Notes under the pieces: generated by a model
The model's input: the letters and a program-made list of their open reading frames with translations, nothing else
The model's database searches: none
What the model was told of the DNA's origin: nothing
Part shown: positions 36,401-47,991 of the stretch, piece by piece
How the letters are laid out: every line of letters starts with the position of its first letter
Numbering within the stretch: position 1 is the stretch's first letter
Assembly: GCF_002127325.2 (NCBI RefSeq)
Contig: NC_035437.2
Location: 157,181,597 to 157,245,596 of the forward strand
Length of the DNA: 64,000 nucleotides
Direction of reading: 5' to 3'
Origin: Helianthus annuus
Taxonomy: Eukaryota > Streptophyta > Magnoliopsida > Asterales > Asteraceae
Position numbers and translations under genes: made by a program

Positions 36401-39400
36401 TCAGAGCTAATATTTAATAACTATTGAGCCACTGATCGAGCCACTGATTTAAGCCTATTATGGAATTAAGTATTTGACAAAATACTTAATTTTACTAGTT
36501 ATCATTCTAAGATTATTTGTTGTATTAACTGATTATTTGTTAGTTACAGTATGGGTAAACAAAAGCTGTCTGCTATCTATCACAAATTAGATATTGCATC
36601 TTCTTCTAAAAACCCAGTAAACCTAGAAGAAGGAATGTTTGTCCGCAAGGCAAACTATGAGAATCCTCTTTCCCCAGAGAAAAAGGGATTCGATACTTAA
36701 AAAGAGTCAGGAGAAAAAGAAACCCCGAACCAAGAGAGTTAGGTTTAACCCAGAAGTCCAAGAATTGGGTAATAGTACACCTTGGGAAGATAAAATAGAC
36801 AAGAAATGGGCAAATCTCTATATGCTAGCTACTGTAGCAGAAAATGCCAACCTCTAAATATCTGATAAATTGGGTCTAGTTAGAGAAATCACAATCCAGT
36901 AAATAAATAAAATCCTAGTGTGTTGATTCCTGTTGTCCTTTGTATAAATTATGCAATAAAACTTCAGTGTTTGTTTGTTAAACTTTGTCCCAAAGTTTTA
37001 ACATTACATTCTTGTATTTTGCATATATACTATGCAGCATGAATGAGATGTCGGAAGCATTCCAGAATCTCAACTTATATCCAGTGCCTATCGAAGTCTC
37101 TTACGACCTTACTGGTTACATTGCTGACATAGAAGAACCTGTGGAATTCAAAGCTCCACCGCTGGAAAAAGCCAAACCTAAAAAGAAGAGAAGATACGTA
37201 GGGTGGAGGAAAGTACGTCGTAGGAAACCAGCCACTAGGAGACTTCCCAAAATAGAAAACCCTGTGAGCATGAACAAGGGAAAGGAAATAGAAACTGGAG
37301 AAAGTTCGAAACCACCAGAAAAGGAATTAGGAATAGACCTAAAGCAAAAGGGAATAGAGATCGGAGAAAGCTCTAAACAGTCTGAGGAAATCACGTTCCA
37401 GGACGAAATAGACCGCCTACTGGATAATTGTGATGTTCTAGAGCCTATCAACGATAATCTCTTCTCTTACCCGGCTACAGCCCAATTCCCACTAAACCTA
37501 GGACCAGCTATTCCAGACCCACTAGTTCACACCAGACCATTAGGCCAAATGGAGGAATGGTGGACCAATGACTGGCAATTCCAAAATATAGTTAATAGTC
37601 CCTATAGTTTTCTCCCACAGTTTGATCCAAAACCTATCCCTAATCCGCCAATGAGCTATGAAAATTTAGCTGAGTTACGTCAGTTTGGTGAAGAACTGAT
37701 AGGCACCGGGAATAGGATCCGGGAAATGGGAGAGCAGATCTCTTGGAAGTACGACGAGAGGGAGCGTCGTTACTGAAACTACCAGTAGACCAAAAGATAG
37801 GAAGGGCTGGAAAAAGTTTGTCTGTATTATAACTAATATAGTAAAACTGATTCTGTAAAATGGGCAATAAAACTTTGTAAGATACGGTGTGTACGGAGGC
37901 ATATACAATATACAATAACAAAATGAAAGTCGAGAAATCGACAATTTTGGTTATGTTTGTATGTTGTAGTAATTTATGTGTTTATCTGTGCTAAATTTGT
38001 TAGTAATAAGTTAGACACTAATAAATTTCTACTAATTAGCAGATGGAAAACGCTAACAATGAACCAATTAATGAAGTAAATCAATCTAAGCAAGAACCGG
38101 AAGATCAATATATAACCCGACAAGATATTGAGCACTTTATCGCCCAAGGAATAGCCCATGCTATTCCAGAAATTGTGGCTGCTGTTCAAAAACCTGCCGA
38201 ACCACAATTAATTCCTAGTAAACGTATTCTAGAAGATAACGGCAGTAACAGCATAAATGGAGGCGGCAATCATGACAATCATGATCCGCAACAGGCCCCA
38301 CTCCCTAAGAGGATAAAAGCTGCAATGCCTGGTTGCACTTACAAAGAGTTTCTTGCTTGCAAACCTATTGAATTTGCAGGTAACGAAGGGGCAACTGCAA
38401 CACTGCGTTGGTTAGAGAAAACCGAAGCAGTGATTGCAATAAGCAAATGTGCCGAAGAGGATCAAGTGATGTATGCATCAAATCTGTTCAAAGAAGGAGC
38501 ACTAGAATGGTGGAACATGGTCCTCCAGGCAAAAGGAAGAAGGATAGCCTATGCCATGAGTTGGAGAGAATTTAAGAATCTGGTAGAAAGAAAATTCTGT
38601 CCCGAATATGAAAAAGATCAAATGGCAAACAAATTCCTAAGTCACCGCATGACAGGGGTAGATTGCCGGGGCTATACTTCGACATTCTTTGAATACACAA
38701 GGGTGGTGCCAACACTGGCTTCGCCAGAACCGGTACTTATTTCCCGTTACATCTGGGGGTTAATTAGTGAAATCCGAAACATCGTTAAAGCTGCGAGACC
38801 TCGTACCATTGACGATGCGGTAGAATTAGCTAACACCCTAACGGATGAATTGGTGCGCACAAGAGAAGAAGACCGGAAGAAGGAAATAGCTCAGAAGATT
38901 ACCCAAGGATTTCGTACGGGTAATATCAAGAAAAGAGGAACAGGGCAATCCTCATCACCTCCTTTTTGCAGAAATTGCAAAAAGAAGCATTATGGACAAT
39001 GCAATATAGTTTGCAATTTTTGCAAGGCAAAAGGACATCGTGAGGAAGACTGCAGGAAGAAAAAAAGAATTTGTTATAACTGCAGAGAAAGGGGACATTT
39101 TCAATCCGAATGTCCTAAGCTAACTAAACCAGTAGACAACAAAGCTAAACCCGCTGAAGGAGCAACCAAGAAGAATGTACGCGCATTCCAGCTAACCACT
39201 CAAGAAGCCGAACTCATTCCAGATATGATAGCCGGTACGTTCCTAGTACATGACGTATTTGCAAAAGTATTATTTGACTCTGGTGCGAACCAAAGTTTTA
39301 TTAATACTTCATTTTGTCAAGCTCTTAAGTTACCTTTAACCACTCTTAGGCAAATTTTCACAGTTGAAACCGCAGAAGGAAATTCTGTGAAAATAGATAA

Positions 39401-42400
39401 AATCTGGCAAGAAGGAAAAATAGAACTATTAGGCCATAAATTTTCTGCAAATCTGTTACCAATGAATTTAGCCGGATTCGATGTAGTATTAGGAATGGAT
39501 TGGTTAATAGCCAACCATGCACGAATCCTATGTGATAAAAATGCAGTAGAAATTCAAACCCCTTCAGGAGAGGTAATTATAATTACTGGAAATAAATCTC
39601 GAAAGCCACTGAAATTTATCTCAGTAATGAAATTGGCAAGCTATTCGAGAAAGCAGGAAATGGTGTATATGATTTCAGTAATCATTAACACTAAAGATAA
39701 GGAACTTCAGGATATTCCAATAGTCTCAGAATACCCAGACGTTTTTCCAGAAGAATTACCTGGATTACCACCTGATAGAGAAGTAGGATTTAGAATTCAT
39801 TTAATTCTAGGTACTGCACCAATAGCCAAAGCACCATATAGATTAGCACCTACGGAAATGCTAGAATTGAAAAAGCAATTAGATGAATTATTAAGCAAAG
39901 GATTCATACAACCGAGTTCATCCCCTTGGGGTGCACCAGTATTGTTTGTGAAAAAGAAAGATGGATCGATGAGAATGTGTATCGATTATAGAGAATTGAA
40001 TAAGGTTACGATTAAGAATCGATACCCATTACCTAGGATTGATGATCTTTTTGATCAATTGCAAGGAGCTAGGTATTTCTCTAAGATAGATTTAAGATCT
40101 GGATATCATCAGCTGAAAGTACAAGAAGAAGACATACCTAAAACTGCCTTCAGAACTAGGTATGGTCATTATGAGTTTACAGTCATGCCCTTTGGATTAA
40201 CGAATGCCCCAGCAGCATTCATGGACATGATGAATCGAATCTGTAAACCATACTTGGATAAATTTGTGATCGTTTTCATCGACGACATACTTATTTATTC
40301 CAAAAGCCAAAAAGAACATTGTGAACACTTACACGTTCTCTTAACTTTGTTAAGAAAAGAAAGGCTTTATGCCAAATTCTTAAAATGTGAATTTTGGCTA
40401 CAAGAAGTACAATTCTTAGGTCATGTGGTAAATCATGAAGGTATCCATGTAGATCCTGCTAAGATAGAAGCAATTACAAAATGGAAAGTCCCACAAACAG
40501 CTATGGAGATAAGAAGTTTTCTAGGCTTAGCTGGATACTATAGACGATTTATCAAAGATTTTTCTAAGATAGCCGTACCTTTAACTAAGTTAACTTGTAA
40601 AGCCGCTAAGTTTGAATGGGGACCTAGACAAGAAGAAGCTTTTAAGATTTTAAAGCATAGATTGACGAATGCACCAATCTTAGCTTTACCCGAGGGAACA
40701 GAAGACTTTGAGGTATATTGTGATGCTTCAAAATTAGGCTATGGATGTGTGTTAATGCAACGCAAGAAGGTAATTGCATATGCTTCTAGGCAATTGAAAA
40801 AGCACGAAGAAAATTATACGACTCATGATCTAGAACTAGGAGCCATAATTTTTGCCCTTAAGATATGGAGACATTATCTGTATGGAAGTAAGTTTACTGT
40901 TTATACAGATTATAAGAGTTTAAGATATATATTTGGGCAAAAAGAGTTAAACATGAGGCAAAGAAGATGGATGGAGATGCTAAGCGATTACGACTGTGAT
41001 ATCCAATATCACGAAGGAAAAGCGAATGTAGTTGCAGATGCTTTAAGTCGTAAGTACCATGAGAAACAGAAACGAATCCGTGCTCTGAGGTTAAATCTAC
41101 AAGTAGATTTAATAGCACAAATCAAAGAAGTTCAGAAAACAGCAATCAGAGATGATGCTGAAGGAATGAAAGGTTACCTAAAAGAACTAGAACAAGAAAA
41201 TGATGGAATTTGGAAATTTCATAAGAAACGAATTTGGGTACCTAAGCAAGGAGAGTTAAGAAATAAGATTTTAGAAGAAGCTCATAAATCTAGGTATACC
41301 ATGCACCCAGGAAATATTAAGATGTACCAAGATTTAAGGAATAATTTCTGGTGGATAGGAATGAAAAAGGATATAGCCGAATACGTATCCAAGTGTTTAA
41401 CTTGTTCACAAGTTAAAACCGAACATCAGAAACCTTCAGGACTACTCCAACAGTTAGAAATGCCTGTATGGAAATGGGAACTCATAACAATGGATTTTGT
41501 TACTAAGTTACCCAGAACCAGAAAAGGTAATGATGCTATTTGGGTAATTGTCGATCGATTAACCAAATCAGCTCATTTTCTACCAATGAAAGAAACCTTT
41601 AGCATGGAAAGGTTAGCACAACTGTACGTGGACGAAGTAGTATCCCTACATGGAGTCCCGCTCTCCATTGTATCGGATAGAGATAGTCGATTTACTTCTC
41701 ATTTTTGGAAAAGTTTTCAGAAAGCAATGGGAACTCGACTAAATCTAAGTACTGCTTATCATCCACAAACAGACGGACAGAGTGAAAGGACAATACAAAC
41801 TCTAGAAGACATGCTCCGGGCATGTGTAATTGACTTTGGTGGTAATTGGGATAGCCATTTACCATTAATTGAATTCTCCTATAACAATAGTTATCATTCA
41901 AGCATCGAAGCTGCACCATTCGAAGCACTGTACGGACGTAAGTGCAGAACTCCAGTATGTTGGGCAGAAATCGGAGAAAGTCAATTATCAGGTCCTGAAA
42001 TTGTACAAGAAACTACTGACAAGATAACTCAAATCAAGGAAAGACTGAAAATGGCTCGAGACCGTCAGAAGAGCTATGCAGACAATCGTCGTAAGCCTTT
42101 AGAATTTCAAGTAGGAGATAAAGTACTTTTAAAAGTTTCTCCTTGGAAAGGAGTAGTACGATTCGGTAAGAAAGGAAAGCTAAGTCCAAGGTACGTTGGA
42201 CTATTCCCCGTAATTCAACGAATCGGACCAGTAGCTTATCGTTTACAACTACCAGAAGAATTAGCTGGAGTACATGATGTATTCCATGTATCCAATCTCA
42301 AGAAATGTTTATCAGATGAATCCTTGGTAGTCCCTCTTCAAGATGTAGAAGTAAACGAAAAATTAAAAGTCATGGAGAAACCATTAGAAATCGAAGATCG

Positions 42401-45400
42401 AAAAGTTAAATTCCTCAAGCATAAACGACTGGTATTGGTCAAAGTCAAGTGGAATTCAAAGAGAGGACCATAATACACTTGGGAGCTGGAATCAGAAATG
42501 AAGCGAAAGTATCCTCATCTCTTCCAATAAATCTCGAGGACGAGATTTTTCTTAAGGTGGAGAGGATGTAACAACTGTCAATAAAACTGGTAATTAGAAT
42601 AATAATTATTCAATAAGAAAACCCTAATTGAGACACCCAAGTAATTTGGCATAAACCCTGAAATTCCCGGAATAATCGGAATCAGGATCAGGGCCCCTAA
42701 AACTCGAGGGGGGCAAACCCTAAATGATAATTATCTAATTTAAACCGTTGCTAGATGCTGATTGGTTAAAATTATTGATTCACCAAGGCGACAACCGAAC
42801 TCAGCTAGGCTAGGAAGTAGGCTGCACCCTTTACGGACCGTAAAGGTTGGTCCTTACGGACCGTAAGCAGACCAGGTTCCCTTACGGACCGTAAGGGGTT
42901 AGGCATACGGTCCGTAAGCGAGTCGAATTTCTGGCTATAAATAGCCGACATTGGCACTTAAAATGTGAAGTTAAAACGACGTAAAACTTCTGTGTGTACG
43001 TCGAGTTACATACAATACAGTTCACAACACACACACACGATCACGAGGTGCTGCCGCAATCAGGGTAATAACTCGATCGCTATTACGATTCAACGTCCGA
43101 TCGATTATAACTATCCAACGATAGTCCGGGTGCTGCTCGAATTGAGCTTGTACTTTGATTATTTGTCGTGATTTCGACTTGAATATTAGAGTGCTGTTCG
43201 AATTCGGACTATGCTCTGTTATTCGTTGTGAATCCGACTGAATTATCGAGTATTGCACTGATTAATCGTTGTGAGGGTTTAATCTCGTGAATTGACGTAA
43301 CTGCTGTATTAGTTACTAACCTGCCTGTGTGTGCATTGTGTTAAACTAGGTTTAATCAAGGCTAATCAGTAGGCTTATATCTATTGCTCGTTAATCTACA
43401 ATGTGAGTCATTCCTCTTTTATAAACTCTTTTCTCACAGTTTGTGAGTCAACTGCTTTACAAAACTCCAAGTTATTTTCAAAGGTTATAATTACAGGGAT
43501 TAAGTCTATGTAATCACCATATTACAGCCGGTATGTGGGGTTTTGTATACATTACTTATTTCCCGTCACACTTGGACAAACGGGTGGCCAAGGGGTGATC
43601 TGACCACAGTCACAGACACCATTGGACAAATGGGCTAGCCAATGGTTGGTCGAGTGACAAATACCGTGGGTAGTTGGTTTGATATCAGAAACATTGTAAC
43701 TCCCCTTAATACTGTAATTTATAACTAACGGGTCGTTTTAGAAAACAGAATGATTCACTCAGTATTTCCCCGCTGACAAAACCTTTTTCAAACATGTTTC
43801 AGGTGATCTGTGTGATCCAGGAAAAGTGCAGTAAAGCACTACAAGCTCAGAGAAGTGGCTCATTGTGAATAAATAAATAAAACATGTTTTGGCAAATAAT
43901 GATTTCTGTGTGAAATCAACGTATTGTAAATTATGGGAATTTATCCCTAACAACTTTGTGTAATATATTAAACGAGAAATTTTTACGGTAAAAAGATCCT
44001 GTAATAAAAGACTTCCGCTGCCGCATAAATCAGATACCCCGGATATCACTGGACTGCTCGCGGCTCCCGATTCCGTCCAGGGTGGGTCGGGGGTCGCGAC
44101 ACTAGCCGTATAAACGTGGGAGCTGGTAATGCAAACATGAAGGAGGCAGCGTTATTTCAGAGAGCGGTGGAGCGAGCCTGGAAGTTGAAAACGGAAATGT
44201 TGGATCTGGTAGATAAGACTGAGAAGAGGAAAGAAACTGATGAAAAGAAGAAGGAAGCAAGGAAGAAGAAGAAACATGAACACAAGATAGAAAAATCTTC
44301 CGCTTCAACAACTGAACCCACCACAACATCACCACCTCTGGCCTCATCCACATATGAGGCCACTATGGAGGATCAACCTATTTGTGAAGCTGCAATTACT
44401 CAAGAAACTCCGGTTACACCAACCGAGACTCAAGCACCACCAGAAACGACAGTGCATGAAGACAGTCCCAAAGAGCCTGAAAAGCAAGCTACAGAGAATC
44501 CAGCGGTCACAACTGAAGAGTGAAAAGACAAGTATGCAACGATCTAGGGGGGATATTGTTAGAACTTTTGAGATCGTTGATACTTGTGAAGGATTAGTTT
44601 AGTCATAGTTTGTAGCTATTTTGAATGTACAAGGGCTTATTTTATAATTCTCTAAAAGTAAAGTTCCTGACCTAGTGTAGATAAGATTCCAGCAAATTTA
44701 TAAATTTGCTGGCTAATCAGGAACACTATATATAGCCCACACATTGTAACCAACTCAAGCTTTTGGCTCTTGAATGAATATTGGTGTTGTTACATTCTTG
44801 TGTTGATCTTGTGCTCAAATCTGATATCCAAGGTGTTTTATTGTTATATCTTATTGTTTGGATTCAATACAACACTTGTTGTATTTATTAATCCATTAGC
44901 TTCACCTTCATCTTTGATCTTTCTTAACTTTTCATATCTCAAACACCTAATCAATAGGTGTTTTGGGTTAAAACAACCAACCACTGTGATCCGGATTCGT
45001 TTTGGGATCTACAAAAATTACTTAAGTTTTCCTTTCATTTCTCTTCATTTCCTTCCTTAAAAAAACTATGGAACACGATTTTTTTTAAATTTCTCCAAAT
45101 CCTTTCTTTTCCTTCGTTAAATGAAATTTGGGAACACAACGTAAGTTTCCGAAGTAGTTTTAATGCATTAGAGGATCCACTTGTTTCCGGCAATCGGTGA
45201 ACACTGTAGTCCTATAGTTTCTCCATATACATGTTTTCTACCATAGCCACCATTACCTTCTATCTGATCCCCATCTTTAAAACATACACACATGGGGGTT
45301 TAAGTAATGGTGTACGGTGGGTGGTTGAGAAGTGGTGGTTAATGGTTTAGTTGGGGGGGGGGGGTCGGAGGTTTACAGTCGTGGTCTGGTTCTAGGGTTT

Positions 45401-47245
45401 GAATGGTGGACACAGGTTTTGAAAATGACAAAGATGGGAGAAGTGTTTGAACGACGGTGAGGTTTGAGCTAAGGTTTCACATATGGTGGTTTGTAGGTTG
45501 GTGGTGAACGGAGGAGCAGGGTTTCAGGTTGAAGGTGGTGGTCGCATTTCATCGGTGGTTGCAAAGGGTGGGTTTTCTGCATTAAAGATTGGTGACATGT
45601 GGGGTGTGTACGATGGTTGTTGTTGCAGATCAGAAATGGTGATGGTGTTGGTTGTTTAGTTGGTGGTGAACGGTGGTGGAGATGGTGATGTTTTCAAGTT
45701 GTTAAAAAAAATAACGGGGATGTTAAAGGCTAAAATACCCTCACATGTGAGGTAACTTAACCAAGAAAATAAACGTAGTTTATGTAAAAGGTTAATTCTG
45801 ACAACAAAAAATAATGTAAAAGGTTTTAAACTGAAAAGGATAACCTGCAAGTTTAAACATACATAAAGATTGTTTTCTGTAAGTTTGTATATTTTAGATG
45901 AACCACTTTTATAACCATAGATTTGTTAAAAGAATGAAATATTCTACATAGATTTATTAAAACAATGAATTTTTCTACACATATTTGTTAAAACAATGAA
46001 TTTTCTAGTGACTATTTAGATTCAAAACATACACACACCCTTAGTTTTCTAGCTCCAAAGATGCAACTAAAGTATGGTATAGTAAACAATATATAAAATC
46101 TTTTCTAAACTTCAAAATTTATTTTGGGAAATAATATATCATATAGATTTGATGTCTTGATTCATAAATAGTAAACGGCGTTATAAGTTTACATGGTGTG
46201 GAGCAACGCCCCATATCACATCATCCTCATAGCACCCCACACACCACTGCCTCGTCGTTATTGCAGGGGAGGGGTGGGGGGGGGGGTGCACAACTTCTCC
46301 AACAACATAACAAGCATTAAAGGTAGCAGTGGAGTGGGGGGGGGGGTGGGGGGCTTGCATGGAATTTAATCAGATTTCTTTTTGTTTTTAATTTTTTTCT
46401 GTTATATATAGTTAAAGGGGGATTTATTCCACAACGTCGATAATTTGGGTCGCTTTTGGGGGTTGCGGAGGAGCAGGTTTTGAGTGGGTCGAGGAGAGCG
46501 CTGCAGGCAATTGTGGCTGCTCTGGAAGGCTAGAAATCCAGTTGTGTTTAACAAGGCGAGCCAAGGTTGTTGGAGGCAATTGTGGGAGATATTATATTGA
46601 ACTAGTTCGGGTGGATTAGAAGTAGATCGAAACAAGTGTTTAAGTTGGCATCTGTGGTTATCTGCTCCTGTATCTTGTGTGTAATTCTTTTGTTTGTTTT
46701 TAGTTCTTACTGTATGTTGTACGTGGTTTGTTCCTATTACCTTTCTAGGACATAAGTGCCGTTTTATGTTAACAAAGTTGCTTGTCTTTCTAAAAAATAT
46801 CAATGTTAAAGGGGGACGTTATTGTTGCCATAATACTAATGTGGCACTGATGTGACATGATAAAATTTCTAAAGGCTTTATCCCACATTATTCAACCTAA
46901 GTCTCTAAAACATGTTCACATAAACAAAGTTTGAACTAGTAAGCGGTTTTTTTAAACTACTAACCATCATGTGGATAAAATCATAAATCCACTAACAATT
47001 TAAAATTAATAATAAATACGGTAAATTACATATTTTGTTCTTTATCTTAATATCACTTTTCAGGAGATATCATTTGACGCGAAAATTGAAGAGTTTTGTA
47101 CTTAATGTTTCAAAATCATGCACGTTACGACCTTTGGCCCTAACCTAGTTAGATTTCCTTGTTAAATCTGGTCACCCAAGGGTATTTTAGTCTTTTTACC
47201 ATTTGTCTAATATTATATAAAAAATAAAACAAAATATTTTTGAAA

Positions 47246-47311
<66 letters not shown>

Positions 47312-47904
47312 CCTTTCTCTACAACTCTCTCTCCCACGAATACTCAGATACCACCACCACCACCACCACCACCACCACCTCCAACCTCCCACCATCAACC
47401 CACCTACAACCACCACCCACCAACCACCAGCTTGCCATCAACCAACCAAACACCTACCACCGCCATCCTTCATTGGTGTCGCAATCCATCGACCACCACC
47501 GTCCCCCACCCTCCTACACAATCTGCCATCGCTGCCCACACATCTACCACCAACACCTTTCGTTTTTTTTTCAATAGCTAGGGTGCTGGTTGTGCATTGG
47601 AGCAGATATGAGAAAAGTGGGGATGGACTAGTTCAATCATAGAGGGGTTTCAATCTTTGTGTGATTGAGTTGATATTTGTGTCTAGGGTTTCAACTTAGG
47701 GTTTGAAACTGATTGATTGGTTAAATTGGGGAATTTGGTGGAGAGTTGGGGAAATTGAGAAGAAATGGTGTCGATTCTGGTGGGGGTGGCTTGTGGTGGT
47801 TGATGGTGGTGGTGGAGAATCTGATAGGAGAGAGAGAAAGAGAGGTGGTGGCAGATGCTTGTGGTGGTGGTGGGAGGTGGGAGATGGTGGTGCTGGTAGA
47901 TGAA

Positions 47905-47991
<87 letters not shown>

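Larger units (their letters stand above)
34879..44101 (+). mobile_element. nearly intact Ty3/gypsy element, TSD CTAGC
   Basis: The LTRs are 34879-36390 (1512 bp) and 42567-44101 (1535 bp), flanked by CTAGC at 34874-34878 and 44102-44106. The LTRs differ at about seven substitutions plus one 23-bp indel by eye. It is therefore younger than the Copia-like element it interrupts. PBS, two leader ORFs, a single gag-pol ORF and a PPT are all present. Chromovirus-like (Tekay/Del type) by the integrase C-terminal sequence. Confidence 0.93.
29549..44523 (+). pseudogene. accessory ORF (ancestral 908 codons) split by two insertions
   Basis: Three collinear, in-frame segments: 29549-30182, 33203-34878 and 44107-44523 (2727 bp in total). 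They are separated exactly by the solo LTR and the gypsy element, each with a target duplication. One extra in-frame TGA lies at 34108-34110. I do not recognise a domain. The first segment (about 210 aa) is globular with many Trp/Tyr. The second begins with a K/E-rich region containing KKKKR (nuclear-signal-like), then a predicted coiled coil around 33860-34050, then a mixed globular part. The third is Lys/Glu- then Thr/Pro-rich and ends 22 bp before the PPT. Position after a lost pol suggests an env-like or additional ORF; function unknown. Confidence 0.75.
26769..45013 (+). mobile_element. Copia-like LTR retrotransposon lacking pol, with two nested insertions; TSD AAAAT
   Basis: Identical-length LTRs (457 bp: 26769-27225 and 44557-45013) are flanked by AAAAT (26764-26768 and 45014-45018). 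It has an initiator-Met PBS, a PPT, a short gag and a large accessory ORF, but no protease, integrase or reverse transcriptase. The LTRs differ at about 8 of 457 bases by eye. Removing the solo LTR (30183-33197) and the gypsy element (34879-44101) with their duplications leaves an element of about 6.0 kb. It would depend on proteins from another element to move. Confidence 0.88.

Noticed and set aside
47213..47581. Frames encoding poly-Ile, poly-Asn and poly-Pro
   Set aside because: Direct translation of (TTA)n and (ACC)n microsatellites.
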